From positions 1 to 11,064 of the forward strand of contig JALVSV010000381.1 in assembly GCA_027024125.1 (NCBI GenBank): 11,064 nucleotides of DNA, written 5' to 3'. Source of the stretch: Methylothermaceae bacterium. GTDB taxonomy: Bacteria > Pseudomonadota > Gammaproteobacteria > Methylococcales > Methylothermaceae. The notes under the pieces were generated by a model that was not told the DNA's origin, searched no databases, and saw only the letters and a program-made list of their open reading frames with translations. A program made the translations under genes and the position numbers. Numbering within the stretch: position 1 is the stretch's first letter; each line of letters starts with the position of its first letter. Shown here one piece after another: positions 1 to 6,808 of the stretch.

Positions 1-853
1 CCTTGACAGCCATTCGTTGCGCCAACTCAGAAACGGTGATGGTTTCTGGAATCGCCACTTCGCGGACCTGGGGCTGGACGGCCTGTGGTGCCACTCCCTT
101 GGCTTTCTTCTTACGCCTGGCCTTGGCCGCCAAAAGCTTGTCCGAGGCCTCCAACCTTTTCCTGGCCGGGCGTTCCCTGCGTTTTTCTTCCTTCTCCACC
201 CTCTCTTTCTTTTTGGCTTTTTTGGCCTCGGGTTTCTCTGGCTCCACCACTGGCGTAGGCGCAGTTTCCGGCGTCGCCGGTTTTTCCACTTCCGGTTCAG
301 CCACAGCCTCAACCTCGGCAGCCTGCCGCGCAGCTTTTTCCTCCAGACGTTTGCGCTCGGCTTCCTCTTCTGCCCTGCGAGCTTCTTCCGCCTGGCGTCT
401 GGCTTCCTCCTCGGCCAGCCGGGCCTGCTCTTCGGCCTGGCGTTTTGCTTCTTCCTGTTCCTTGAAACGTCGGGCTTCTTCCAGTGCCTGCCTGGCCTTT
501 TCCGCTTCTATCTGCTCCTGCGTCATCCCCGTGACTTCACTGCGCTTGATGTAGGTGCGCTGTTTGCGCACTTCCACATTCACGGTCTTACTGCCGCCAC
601 CGGCCAAACGACCCTGTCTCAGCTCCTTGACTTCTTTGCGCTTCAAGGTCACACGTCGAGGCCCAAGAACCTCGGTACTCTCGCGTTTACCATGGCGCTC
701 TCGCAAATAAGCCAGCAGCCTGATCTTCTCTTCATCACTGAGGGTATCGTCGGCACCTGACTTCTCCAGGCCCGCATTGTTCAATTGCCCCAGCAGGTTT
801 TCCAGAGGAATACCCACGGTATCGGCCAGTTGTCTCACAGTGATCTCACTCAT
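1..853 (-). CDS. infB: Translation initiation factor IF-2, N-terminal part (runs off the left edge)
   Basis: IF-2 is the GTPase that brings initiator fMet-tRNA to the 30S subunit and promotes subunit joining. Only the first 284 codons are here, so the G domain and tRNA-binding domains lie outside. Visible parts: an IF2_N domain at about residues 1-52 (begins MSEITVRQLADTVG); a basic IF-2-associated segment at about 65-102 (VTLKRKEVKELRQG, then VNVEVRKQRTYIKR); a long charged helix of Ala/Glu/Arg/Gln at about 113-175; a Pro/Glu/Ala/Lys linker; and the start of a second IF2_N domain near 265 (VAIPETITVSELAQRM). This matches the long gammaproteobacterial IF-2 form. The ATG follows a GAGGGAAAGAG purine tract and lies 14 bp after the nusA stop, so it is co-transcribed with nusA. 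The tRNA that IF-2 recognises is encoded about 2 kb upstream on the same strand. Confidence 0.96.
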   Translation of the reverse strand, partial: MSEITVRQLADTVGIPLENLLGQLNNAGLEKSGADDTLSDEEKIRLLAYLRERHGKRESTEVLGPRRVTLKRKEVKELRQGRLAGGGSKTVNVEVRKQRTYIKRSEVTGMTQEQIEAEKARQALEEARRFKEQEEAKRQAEEQARLAEEEARRQAEEARRAEEEAERKRLEEKAARQAAEVEAVAEPEVEKPATPETAPTPVVEPEKPEAKKAKKKERVEKEEKRRERPARKRLEASDKLLAAKARRKKKAKGVAPQAVQPQVREVAIPETITVSELAQRMAVK

Positions 854-867
854 CTCTCTTTCCCTCT

Positions 868-2373
868 TTACTCACCCGCCTGACTCTCGGCAAACCAAGG
901 CTCACGCGCTTTCATAATCAATTCTGCGGCCTTTTCTTCATCCAACCCGGGATCGATTTCCCGCAACTCGTCCACCGACATTTCGGCCAGGTCTTCCATG
1001 GATTTGATTCCCGCCGCCGCCAATCGATAAGCCAGCGCCTGGTCCATTCCTTCCATCTCCAGCAGATCGGCTTCGGGCGCCTGAGATTCCACCTGCTCTT
1101 CGTTGGCGATCGCTTTCAATAACAGGGCATCTCTGGCCCTTTTACGCAGTTCTTCCACCAATCCCTCATCGAAGGCCTCGATTTCCAGAAGCTCCCTGGC
1201 AGGCACATACGCCAGTTCCTCCAGGGTCGAAAAACCCTCCTGGACCAGAGCCTCGGCCAGATCTTCGTCGATGTCCAGCTCTTTCATGAACATCTGCTTG
1301 GATTCCTCGATCTCGCTGCGGTGTTTGTCTTCCATCTCGGTAGCCGACATGACATTCAATTCCCACCCGGTCAACAGACTGGCCAGACGGATATTCTGCC
1401 CCCCTCGGCCAATGGCCTGGGAAAGATTTTCATCTGCCACCGCAATATCCATGGCATGCTTGTCTTCATCCACCACGATGGAAATGATGTCTGCAGGTGC
1501 CATGGCATTGATCACGAACTGAGCGTCGTTTTCGTCCCATAGAATGATGTCGATTCGTTCACCGTTGAGTTCGTTCGAGACCGCCTGTACCCTCGAACCA
1601 CGCATGCCGATGCAGGCGCCGATAGGATCGAGCCGTGGATCCCTGCTCCTGACAGCAATCTTGGCACGCGCTCCAGGTTCACGAGCAGCACCCTTGATCT
1701 CGATCAGACCCTCACCAATCTCAGGCACTTCGAGTTTGAACAGTTCGATCAACAGTTCCGGGGCCGTCCGACTGACAATCAGCTGAGGTCCCCGCCCTTC
1801 TTCGCGGATTTCCTTCAGATACCCTCTCACCCGGTCTCCAATACGGAACGATTCGTGAGGAATGGTCTCTTCCCGGGGAATGAGGGCCTCGGCGTTTTCG
1901 CCAAGATCAAGATACACATTGCCCCGTTCCACCCGCTTGACGACGCCAGTCACCAATTGACCAATCCTGTCCTTGTAAGCCTCAACCACCTTTCGTCTCT
2001 CGGCCTCACGTACTTTCTGCACGATCACCTGCTTGGCGGTCTGGGCAGCGATGCGGCCAAAGGCGATGGATTCGATGGGTTGTTCGACATAACCACCTGG
2101 CTCAGCATCAGGATCGAGCTTGCGCGCCTCTTCCAAGGTCATTTCCAACTCCGGATCGGTCAACTCCTCTGACTCGACCACTTTCCAACGACGCCAAGTC
2201 TTGTATTCCCCGCTTTGCCGATCGATCTCGACCCGGACATCCATTCGTCCATCGTGTTTTTTGGTCGTCGCAGTAGCCAGGGCAGTCTCCAACGCCTGGA
2301 AGATGACTTCTTTATCGATATCCTTCTCATGGGATACCACATCGACAACTCGAAGAATCTCTTTATTGGTCAT
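868..2373 (-). CDS. nusA: Transcription termination/antitermination factor NusA
   Basis: NusA binds RNA polymerase and nascent RNA, promotes pausing and intrinsic termination, and joins NusB/NusE/NusG in rRNA antitermination. The 501 residues (E. coli 495) hold the full gammaproteobacterial domain set: polymerase-binding N-terminal domain (about 1-125), S1 domain (about 137-201, with [20 protein letters not shown]), KH1 (motif [12 protein letters not shown] at 251-262), KH2 ([15 protein letters not shown] at 318-332), and two acidic C-terminal helix-hairpin-helix repeats (about 366-418 and 436-491) like AR1 and AR2, the lambda-N and alpha-CTD contact modules. Its ATG overlaps the rimP TGA by 4 bp (ATGA), which suggests translational coupling, and infB follows after 14 bp. 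The frame is intact with no odd features. Confidence 0.98.
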   Translation of the reverse strand: MTNKEILRVVDVVSHEKDIDKEVIFQALETALATATTKKHDGRMDVRVEIDRQSGEYKTWRRWKVVESEELTDPELEMTLEEARKLDPDAEPGGYVEQPIESIAFGRIAAQTAKQVIVQKVREAERRKVVEAYKDRIGQLVTGVVKRVERGNVYLDLGENAEALIPREETIPHESFRIGDRVRGYLKEIREEGRGPQLIVSRTAPELLIELFKLEVPEIGEGLIEIKGAAREPGARAKIAVRSRDPRLDPIGACIGMRGSRVQAVSNELNGERIDIILWDENDAQFVINAMAPADIISIVVDEDKHAMDIAVADENLSQAIGRGGQNIRLASLLTGWELNVMSATEMEDKHRSEIEESKQMFMKELDIDEDLAEALVQEGFSTLEELAYVPARELLEIEAFDEGLVEELRKRARDALLLKAIANEEQVESQAPEADLLEMEGMDQALAYRLAAAGIKSMEDLAEMSVDELREIDPGLDEEKAAELIMKAREPWFAESQAGE

Positions 2374-2864
2374 CGGCTCTTACCTTTCATAATCGCTTTA
2401 TAATCTGGAATCAGGCGGGCCTTTTCAATCATTTCAAACGGTATGTTCACTTGTTTGCCATCGGCAGTCTGGACGGTCACCTGATCTTTCTCCACAGCCA
2501 AGATCCAGCCTTTGAAGCGGCGTTGTCCTTCATGGGGCTGGAACAGCTGGATACGGACCGGTTCTCCGATGAATTTTTCGAAGTGCTCCAGGGAAAACAA
2601 TGGACGATCCAGACCCGGCGAAGAGATTTCCAGCACATAAGTTCCGGCCACCGGGTTCTCGACATCCAGCAACGCACTGACCTGGTGACTGACCCGCTCG
2701 CAATCATCAACGGTAATGCCATTCTGGTCATCGATATCGATGTAGACCCTGAGTATTTTTCTGCCACGGGTGTCAGCAGACCACTCAACACCGACCAATT
2801 CATAGCCGAGACCGGTGACCACCGGTTTCAACAAGCGGGTCAATTTTTCTGATGCTCGACTCAT
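2370..2864 (-). CDS. rimP: Ribosome maturation factor RimP
   Basis: RimP (formerly YhbC/P15A) assists maturation of the 30S subunit. The 164-residue protein has the two expected parts: an alpha/beta N-terminal domain (about 1-85) ending in the family signature [12 protein letters not shown] (78-89), and an SH3-like C-terminal domain (about 88-155). The length is slightly above the E. coli protein. The start is decided by the sequence: a TAG lies in frame only two codons upstream of ATG 2864, leaving no earlier start. The purine tract AGAGGT sits only about 2 nt from the ATG, a cramped ribosome-binding site. Gene order tRNA-fMet - rimP - nusA - infB is the standard gammaproteobacterial arrangement. 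Two terminator-like hairpins precede it and no convincing promoter is visible in the 34 bp between them and the gene, so expression probably depends on read-through. Confidence 0.96.
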   Translation of the reverse strand: MSRASEKLTRLLKPVVTGLGYELVGVEWSADTRGRKILRVYIDIDDQNGITVDDCERVSHQVSALLDVENPVAGTYVLEISSPGLDRPLFSLEHFEKFIGEPVRIQLFQPHEGQRRFKGWILAVEKDQVTVQTADGKQVNIPFEMIEKARLIPDYKAIMKGKSR

Positions 2865-2898
2865 ATACCTCTATCGAATGCCTCGAACCAACACCCAC

Positions 2899-2922
2899 AA
2901 AAAATGGGCCCATGGCCCATTT
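2899..2922 (-). terminator. Second terminator-like hairpin between tRNA-fMet and rimP
   Basis: On the minus strand AAATGGGCC (2922-2914), loop ATG and GGCCCATTT (2910-2902) form a perfect 9-bp stem, followed by further T residues to 2899 (a run of six Ts counting the stem end). This has the form of a short rho-independent terminator. It lies 35 bp upstream of the rimP ATG and about 28 bp beyond the first terminator. It could be a backup stop for the tRNA transcript or an attenuator controlling read-through into rimP-nusA-infB. The T-tract is short, so efficiency may be partial. Confidence 0.6.
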
Positions 2923-2949
2923 CGTTATTTCATCCCGTCCTGGCTGGGG

Positions 2950-2978
2950 AAAAACAAAAAGCCCCTAAGCGGGGCCTT
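2950..2978 (-). terminator. Rho-independent terminator after tRNA-fMet
   Basis: Minus-strand AAGGCCCC (2978-2971), loop GCTTA and GGGGCTTT (2965-2958) form an 8-bp stem with one G-T pair, followed by a T-rich tail TTTTTGTTTTT (2960-2950). This is a canonical intrinsic terminator 3 nt beyond the CCA end of the tRNA. It should define the 3' end of the tRNA precursor, while incomplete termination would feed rimP-nusA-infB. Confidence 0.85.
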
Positions 2979-2979
2979 G

Positions 2980-3058
<79 letters not shown>

Positions 3059-3070
3059 TTCGATTGGGCC

Positions 3071-3099
3071 ATTATAGCCAGATCCCGCATTTGGCGCAA
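3071..3099 (-). promoter_or_regulatory. Sigma70-type promoter of tRNA-fMet
   Basis: On the minus strand a perfect -10 box TATAAT (3076-3071) is preceded, with exactly 17 bp between, by TTGCGC (3099-3094), which matches the -35 consensus at four of six positions. The discriminator GGCCC is GC-rich, as in stable-RNA promoters under stringent control. Transcription should start near 3064-3065, about 7 nt before the mature tRNA 5' end. It may also be the main promoter for rimP-nusA-infB by read-through. The -35 box lies inside a small palindrome (3090-3106). Confidence 0.85.
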
Positions 3100-3106
3100 C
3101 GCCAAA
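3090..3106. repeat. Palindrome covering the -35 box of the tRNA promoter
   Basis: TTTGGCG (3090-3096), spacer CAA, CGCCAAA (3100-3106): a perfect 7-bp inverted repeat with a 3-bp centre. It covers the tRNA -35 hexamer completely. It could be an operator or the edge of the adjoining repeat element; no known regulator site is recognised. Confidence 0.7.
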
Positions 3107-3144
3107 ATGTATCATCATCAGAGCTCCGTCATCTATTCGGTCCC

Positions 3145-3244
3145 GGGGCAGGTGGTCTGCTTCGAAAAACGCCGTGAATACTTCCCTGTAGGCTCCACGC
3201 CGGCCTCCCTGCCAGCGAGGCTTTCGAATCAGACCACCGGCCCC
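3145..3244. repeat. Long imperfect inverted repeat (23-bp arms)
   Basis: The left arm 3145-3167 begins GGGGCAGGTGGTCTG and ends TTCGAAA; the right arm 3222-3244 begins TTTCGAA and ends CAGACCACCGGCCCC. Read as reverse complements they agree at 21 of 23 positions and enclose 54 bp. Single-stranded DNA or RNA would fold into a long stem with an internal hairpin (arms 3198-3204 and 3211-3217). Confidence 0.75.
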
Positions 3245-3266
3245 TCCAATCAATCCTTTACGTGTT

Positions 3267-3310
3267 TAGATGACGTGGTCCTGGTATCATCATCAGGAAC
3301 ACGTCATTTA
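3267..3310. repeat. 17-bp hairpin just downstream of pgpA
   Basis: TAGATGACGTGGTCCTG (3267-3283) and CAGGAACACGTCATTTA (3294-3310) pair at 15 of 17 positions around a 10-nt loop, GTATCATCAT. It begins 5 bp beyond the pgpA stop, so it would lie in the 3' end of the long rib/nusB/thiL/pgpA transcript. Neither side has a T-run, so a standard intrinsic terminator is unlikely. A 3'-end stabiliser or a processing site is possible. Confidence 0.65.
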
Positions 3311-3315
3311 GTCGA

Positions 3316-3786
3316 TCACAAGGGCAGAAAGTTCAATACCAGAGCAGCCATGATTCCGGCCACCAAATCATCGAGCATGATCCCCAAGCCACCACGCACT
3401 TTTTCGTCCAACCAGGAAACCGGCCAGGGTTTTCCGATATCAAATAGGCGGAACAATAGAAAACCGGCAAGGATATATTCCCAAGTGACGGGAGAGCCTA
3501 CCATCGCCACCCAAAATCCGACAATCTCGTCCCAAACGATCCCTGGATGATCCTCCCTTCCCAATTCCCGATTGACCCGGCTGCAGATGTACACACCGAT
3601 GATAAAACCAAGGACGATGACAGCCAGATAAATACTGGGACAAAACGTTTTGAACCCTAAATACAATGGAATGGCTGCCAGGGTACCCATGGTCCCCGGC
3701 GCCACCGGGGCAAGTCCGGCACCGAAACCCCACGCCAGCACATAATCCGGGCGGGACCACTTGAAAGTCAAAGCATTGTCAGTCAT
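3316..3786 (-). CDS. pgpA: Phosphatidylglycerophosphatase A
   Basis: PgpA is an inner-membrane enzyme that removes phosphate from phosphatidylglycerophosphate to give phosphatidylglycerol. The 156-residue protein shows the family motifs in order: GFGAGLAPVAPGTMGT (20-35), DHPGIVWDEIVG (79-90, with the conserved acidic residues), FRLFDIGKPWPV (112-123) and GGLGIMLDDLVAG (132-144). Hydrophobic stretches at about 37-67, 88-98, 103-116 and 140-155 fit several membrane segments. The ATG lies 8 bp inside the end of thiL, so translation is probably coupled; thiL-pgpA pairs are common in gammaproteobacteria. It is the last gene of the run that starts at glyA, with a hairpin 5 bp past its stop. Confidence 0.96.
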   Translation of the reverse strand: MTDNALTFKWSRPDYVLAWGFGAGLAPVAPGTMGTLAAIPLYLGFKTFCPSIYLAVIVLGFIIGVYICSRVNRELGREDHPGIVWDEIVGFWVAMVGSPVTWEYILAGFLLFRLFDIGKPWPVSWLDEKVRGGLGIMLDDLVAGIMAALVLNFLPL

Positions 3787-4732
3787 TTTGAAAATGACGA
3801 TACCCCACCTGTTGCAGGGTGATCATCTTCCCCCCCTTTATCAGTCTCAATCCCTGTTGTTCTTCAATTTTTCCTATACGATGCCATGGCACCTCTTGAC
3901 TTGGCAAGCATTGTTCCAACTGCAACCGGTGCGAACAGGGCGCGGTGAAACAAAGCTCATAGTCGTCCCCGGCATACAGGGGTAAACGCCAGTCGCCGGT
4001 TTGCTCGATATATCTGCGTACCGATGCACTCAGAGGAAGATCTTGCCAGCGGATGGTGGCACCCAAACCACTGGCATGCAGGATATGACCCAAATCTGCT
4101 GCCAGTCCGTCGGAGACATCGATACAGGCGTGTGCAATCCCCCTGAGCGCCATTCCAGTCTCCACCCTCGGCAGGGGTCGCAATAATCTTTCAAGGACCG
4201 CTTCATCCCGCCACTCCATTTCACCTTGCAACATTTTCAGTCCAAGCCCCGCATCTCCGACGGAGCCAGTGAGATAGATATCATCCCCAGGGCGGGCGGC
4301 AGAGCGCAACAAACCCCGTCCTCCAGGGACCCACCCAAGGACTTGCATGCTGATAGCCAGGGAACCCCTGGTGGTATCCCCTCCCGCCAGTTCGACCCGA
4401 AATTTCCTGGCCAACTTGAACAATCCATGACTGAAAGACTCCAGCCAGAAGGGGTCGGCGTCGGGGAGCGTCAAAGCCAGGAATGCCCAGGCAGGTTCTG
4501 CGCCCATGGCAGCCAAATCACTGAGACTGACCGCAAGTGCCTTGTGTCCCAGGGCTTCTGGTTGGACATCGGCGAAAAAATGCACTCCTGCCACCAAGGT
4601 ATCGATACTGGCAGCCAGCACTTGATCCCTACGGGGATCGAGCAGTGCACAGTCGTCACCGATGCCGCATACGGTATCCTTACGGATCACAGGATGGGCG
4701 AAAAATCGTCGTATCAGATCAAATTCATCCAC
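3779..4732 (-). CDS. thiL: Thiamine-monophosphate kinase
   Basis: ThiL phosphorylates thiamine monophosphate with ATP to give thiamine diphosphate, the last step of cofactor synthesis. The 317 residues show the PurM/ThiL-fold signatures: GIGDDCA (23-29), SIDTLV (42-47), AVSLSDLAAMGA (67-78), GGDTTRG (117-123), DVSDGLAADL (205-214) and YAGDDYEL (253-260), which hold the metal- and nucleotide-binding Asp residues. The start codon is GTG: an in-frame TAG lies four codons upstream and the N-terminus (DEFDLIRRFF) aligns with other ThiL proteins, so no other start is available. The ribosome-binding site is weak, and the gene begins 21 bp after nusB, consistent with coupling. It overlaps pgpA by 8 bp. 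Confidence 0.97.
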   Translation of the reverse strand: MDEFDLIRRFFAHPVIRKDTVCGIGDDCALLDPRRDQVLAASIDTLVAGVHFFADVQPEALGHKALAVSLSDLAAMGAEPAWAFLALTLPDADPFWLESFSHGLFKLARKFRVELAGGDTTRGSLAISMQVLGWVPGGRGLLRSAARPGDDIYLTGSVGDAGLGLKMLQGEMEWRDEAVLERLLRPLPRVETGMALRGIAHACIDVSDGLAADLGHILHASGLGATIRWQDLPLSASVRRYIEQTGDWRLPLYAGDDYELCFTAPCSHRLQLEQCLPSQEVPWHRIGKIEEQQGLRLIKGGKMITLQQVGYRHFQND

Positions 4733-4753
4733 GACGACAGGCTATCGTTCCAC

Positions 4754-5221
4754 TTATTTTTGCCCTGTCACCAGACGGCCGGTATCCGAACGAATTTCGC
4801 GGGCACGAACGTGGTGGGCGAGCTTATCCAGAACGCCATTGACATACTTGTAGCTTTTATGAGTTGCCCCAAACGTTTTGGCCAGATTGATTGCCTCGTT
4901 CAGCACCGCCCGGTAAGGGACTTCCCAACGATACAGCAATTCATAACTGGCCAGCCTCAGTATGGCCCTTTCGATCGGATCGATCTCTTCGATTGAACGA
5001 TCGGCATATCTGGACAAAGCCTCATCAATCGCCTCACGATGCTCAACCACCCCATGCAACAATTCAGAGAAGTAATCCAGCTGGGCCCCTAAGGTGTGGT
5101 CGTCAGCGAGGAACTGACGTTCGACATCAGCAACAGACTGGCCACCGACCTGCCACTGATAAAGCGCCTGCAAAGCACGACGGCGCGCAGCGGTACGGGT
5201 TGGTTTGTTCTTTGTCTTCAT
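4754..5221 (-). CDS. nusB: Transcription antitermination protein NusB
   Basis: NusB binds boxA RNA together with ribosomal protein S10 (NusE) and is needed for processive rRNA transcription. The 155-residue all-helical protein (E. coli 139) has the arginine-rich RNA-binding N-terminal helix ([12 protein letters not shown], 12-23) and the conserved core [20 protein letters not shown] and [18 protein letters not shown], followed by [13 protein letters not shown]. The extra length is mainly a short basic N-terminus and a C-terminal tail. Its ATG overlaps the ribH TGA by 4 bp. The ribH-nusB-thiL-pgpA order is the familiar gammaproteobacterial arrangement. NusA, with which NusB works, lies about 2.4 kb further along on the same strand. 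Confidence 0.97.
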   Translation of the reverse strand: MKTKNKPTRTAARRRALQALYQWQVGGQSVADVERQFLADDHTLGAQLDYFSELLHGVVEHREAIDEALSRYADRSIEEIDPIERAILRLASYELLYRWEVPYRAVLNEAINLAKTFGATHKSYKYVNGVLDKLAHHVRAREIRSDTGRLVTGQK

Positions 5222-5697
5222 CGGGATTGCAGCTTGCGCAATAAATCCACCATTTCAATCGCAGTGACGGCTGCTTCGAACCCTTTGTTACCAGCCTTGG
5301 TGCCAGCACGTTCTATGGCCTGCTCAATGGTGTCGGTCGTCAGCACACCAAAAGCCACGGGGATCCGGTGCTGCAACATCGCAGTCGCCATCCCTTTGAC
5401 ACACTCACCGGCAACATAATCGAAATGCGGTGTCGCACCACGGATCACCGTTCCCAGGGCGATCACAGCGTCGACATCTTTGCGCTCTGCCACCGTCTGC
5501 ACCGCCAGTGGCAACTCGAAGGCACCCGGTGTCTTGATCACCTCGATCGCGTCGGGAACCGCACCGTGACGCAGCAAAGCGTCAATCGCCCCCTGCTGCA
5601 GTTGTTCGACGATAAAACTATTGAAGCGGGAAACGACCAAAGCAAAACGCATTCCAGCGGCATTGAGGTTTCCTTCTATGGTTCGAATTTCATGCAT
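5218..5697 (-). CDS. ribH: 6,7-dimethyl-8-ribityllumazine synthase
   Basis: RibH condenses 5-amino-6-ribitylamino-uracil with 3,4-dihydroxy-2-butanone 4-phosphate to form the lumazine precursor of riboflavin; family members usually assemble as pentamers or 60-mer capsids. The 159 residues show the substrate-binding SRFN (23-26), PGAFELP (57-63), [15 protein letters not shown] (82-96, catalytic His91) and [20 protein letters not shown] (117-136), which includes the conserved phosphate-binding Arg130. Length is normal for the family. The start at 5697 lies 10 bp after the ribB stop; the Shine-Dalgarno is weak. A second ATG 4 bp downstream is out of frame. The stop overlaps the nusB start. Confidence 0.98.
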   Translation of the reverse strand: MHEIRTIEGNLNAAGMRFALVVSRFNSFIVEQLQQGAIDALLRHGAVPDAIEVIKTPGAFELPLAVQTVAERKDVDAVIALGTVIRGATPHFDYVAGECVKGMATAMLQHRIPVAFGVLTTDTIEQAIERAGTKAGNKGFEAAVTAIEMVDLLRKLQSR

Positions 5698-5707
5698 GGA
5701 TTGTTAC

Positions 5708-6808
5708 TCAGATCTCCACATATTCCACAACCTCCAGACCGAAACCCGGAAGACCTTTGAATTTCTTCGGCGCCCCCATCACCCGCAACTTACGAAGTCC
5801 AAGATCGGCCAGAATCTGGGCCCCTGTCCCAGTGGTACGCCAGTCTTCCGGGGTGTCATCCTGGGGTAGTTCCAATCCGTTGTCCTGCAATTGATAGTGG
5901 TGGATCTTCTCCAGTAACGAGCGGGTATCCTCCTCGTTGCGAATCACCACCAATACCCCTCTTCCCTCCTCGGCGATGCGCTTCATCGCCCGGCGGAGGG
6001 GCAGACCAGGCTCCCGGGTGGAGGCCAACAGATCGCTGAGAAGATTGCGGGCATGAACCCGAACGAGCACCGGATCTTCTCCGGAAACCTCGCCCATGAC
6101 CAGCGCCAAGTGGAGCTTATTATCGACTTTATCCTGAAAGCCGATCAAGTGGAACTGACCGTACTCGGTGGGAAAACGGCATTCACTGACCCTTTCGACG
6201 GTCTTTTCGTTCTCCAGCCGATAGCGAATCAAATCGGCAATCGTACCCATCTTGAGTCCATGCTGATGGGCAAATTTCTCCAGCTCGGGACGCCGCGCCA
6301 TGGTGCCATCCTCGTTCAGGATCTCGACGACCACCGCGGCCGGCGCCAGCCCCGCCAGTCTGGCAAGATCGCAACCGGCTTCGGTATGACCGGCACGACT
6401 GAGCACTCCGCCAGGATGTGCCATCAATGGAAAGATATGACCAGGTTGCACCAGATCTTCTGGCCTGGCGTTGGGTGCCACGGTGGCCTGGATCGTCCTG
6501 GCCCTGTCCGCTGCCGAAATGCCGGTAGTGATCCCTTCCGCCGCATCGATGGAGACGGTAAAGTTGGTTCGATGGGGGGTACTGTTTTCGTCCACCATCA
6601 ACGGCAACCTTAACTGCTGGCAACGTTCACGGGTCAAGGTCAGACAAATCAGACCCCGGGCGTAACGGGCCATGAAATTGATGTCCTCGGGCCGGGTCAG
6701 ACTGGCGGCAAGCACCAGATCTCCTTCATTCTCCCGTGCCTCGTCGTCCAGAATGACGACCATCCTGCCCTGACGCATGTCGGCGATGATTTCTTCGATC
6801 GTATTCAT
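5708..6808 (-). CDS. ribBA: 3,4-dihydroxy-2-butanone-4-phosphate synthase fused to a degenerate GTP cyclohydrolase II-like domain (RibBX type)
   Basis: The N-terminal half (about 1-205) is a complete RibB domain, which converts ribulose 5-phosphate to 3,4-dihydroxy-2-butanone 4-phosphate and formate. It carries the acidic loop DDEARENEGD (21-30), GITTGISAADRA (92-103), HPGGVLSRAGHTEA (131-144, catalytic His/Glu) and ILNEDGTMAR (163-172). The C-terminal part (about 206-366) resembles RibA in outline (VRVH at 249-252, AEEGRG at 279-284, TGTGAQIL at 326-333). However, it has no cysteine after residue 210, so the three zinc-binding cysteines of GTP cyclohydrolase II are absent, and the usual RQEGR is replaced by RNEED. 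It is therefore probably inactive as RibA. Proteobacterial proteins of this shape have been described as RibBX. Automatic annotation often says bifunctional RibBA; ribB or ribBX would be more exact. Its ATG overlaps the ribE stop by 4 bp. Confidence 0.95.
   Translation of the reverse strand: MNTIEEIIADMRQGRMVVILDDEARENEGDLVLAASLTRPEDINFMARYARGLICLTLTRERCQQLRLPLMVDENSTPHRTNFTVSIDAAEGITTGISAADRARTIQATVAPNARPEDLVQPGHIFPLMAHPGGVLSRAGHTEAGCDLARLAGLAPAAVVVEILNEDGTMARRPELEKFAHQHGLKMGTIADLIRYRLENEKTVERVSECRFPTEYGQFHLIGFQDKVDNKLHLALVMGEVSGEDPVLVRVHARNLLSDLLASTREPGLPLRRAMKRIAEEGRGVLVVIRNEEDTRSLLEKIHHYQLQDNGLELPQDDTPEDWRTTGTGAQILADLGLRKLRVMGAPKKFKGLPGFGLEVVEYVEI

Larger units (their letters stand above)
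3109..3310. repeat. Composite intergenic repeat element, no gene
   Basis: This gene-free stretch between the tRNA promoter and pgpA is made mostly of nested repeats. A 27-bp unit at 3109-3135 recurs in the same orientation at 3284-3310 with 21 of 27 positions identical, including 13 identical bases GTATCATCATCAG. Inside lie 23-bp inverted arms at 3145-3167 and 3222-3244 (21 of 23 matching), with a small inner hairpin at 3198-3217 (CGCCGGC / GCCAGCG). The right end forms a 17-bp hairpin (3267-3310). CGTCATCTA at 3127-3135 is also inverted exactly at 3267-3275. No transposase or credible coding frame is present. The design looks like a non-autonomous, palindromic, probably multicopy intergenic repeat, but copy number cannot be seen from one window. 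Confidence 0.6.

Noticed and set aside
3..760. Two long plus-strand open frames (3-554 and 17-760) opposite infB
   Set aside because: They are antisense shadows of the Glu/Arg/Ala-rich IF-2 region, whose codon bias removes stops on the other strand. Their products are low-complexity Ser/Ala/Phe/Leu sequences with no family features, and infB is certain.
4226..4996. 256-codon plus-strand open frame
   Set aside because: It is antisense to thiL and nusB, both of which are clear from motifs, and has no recognisable domain.
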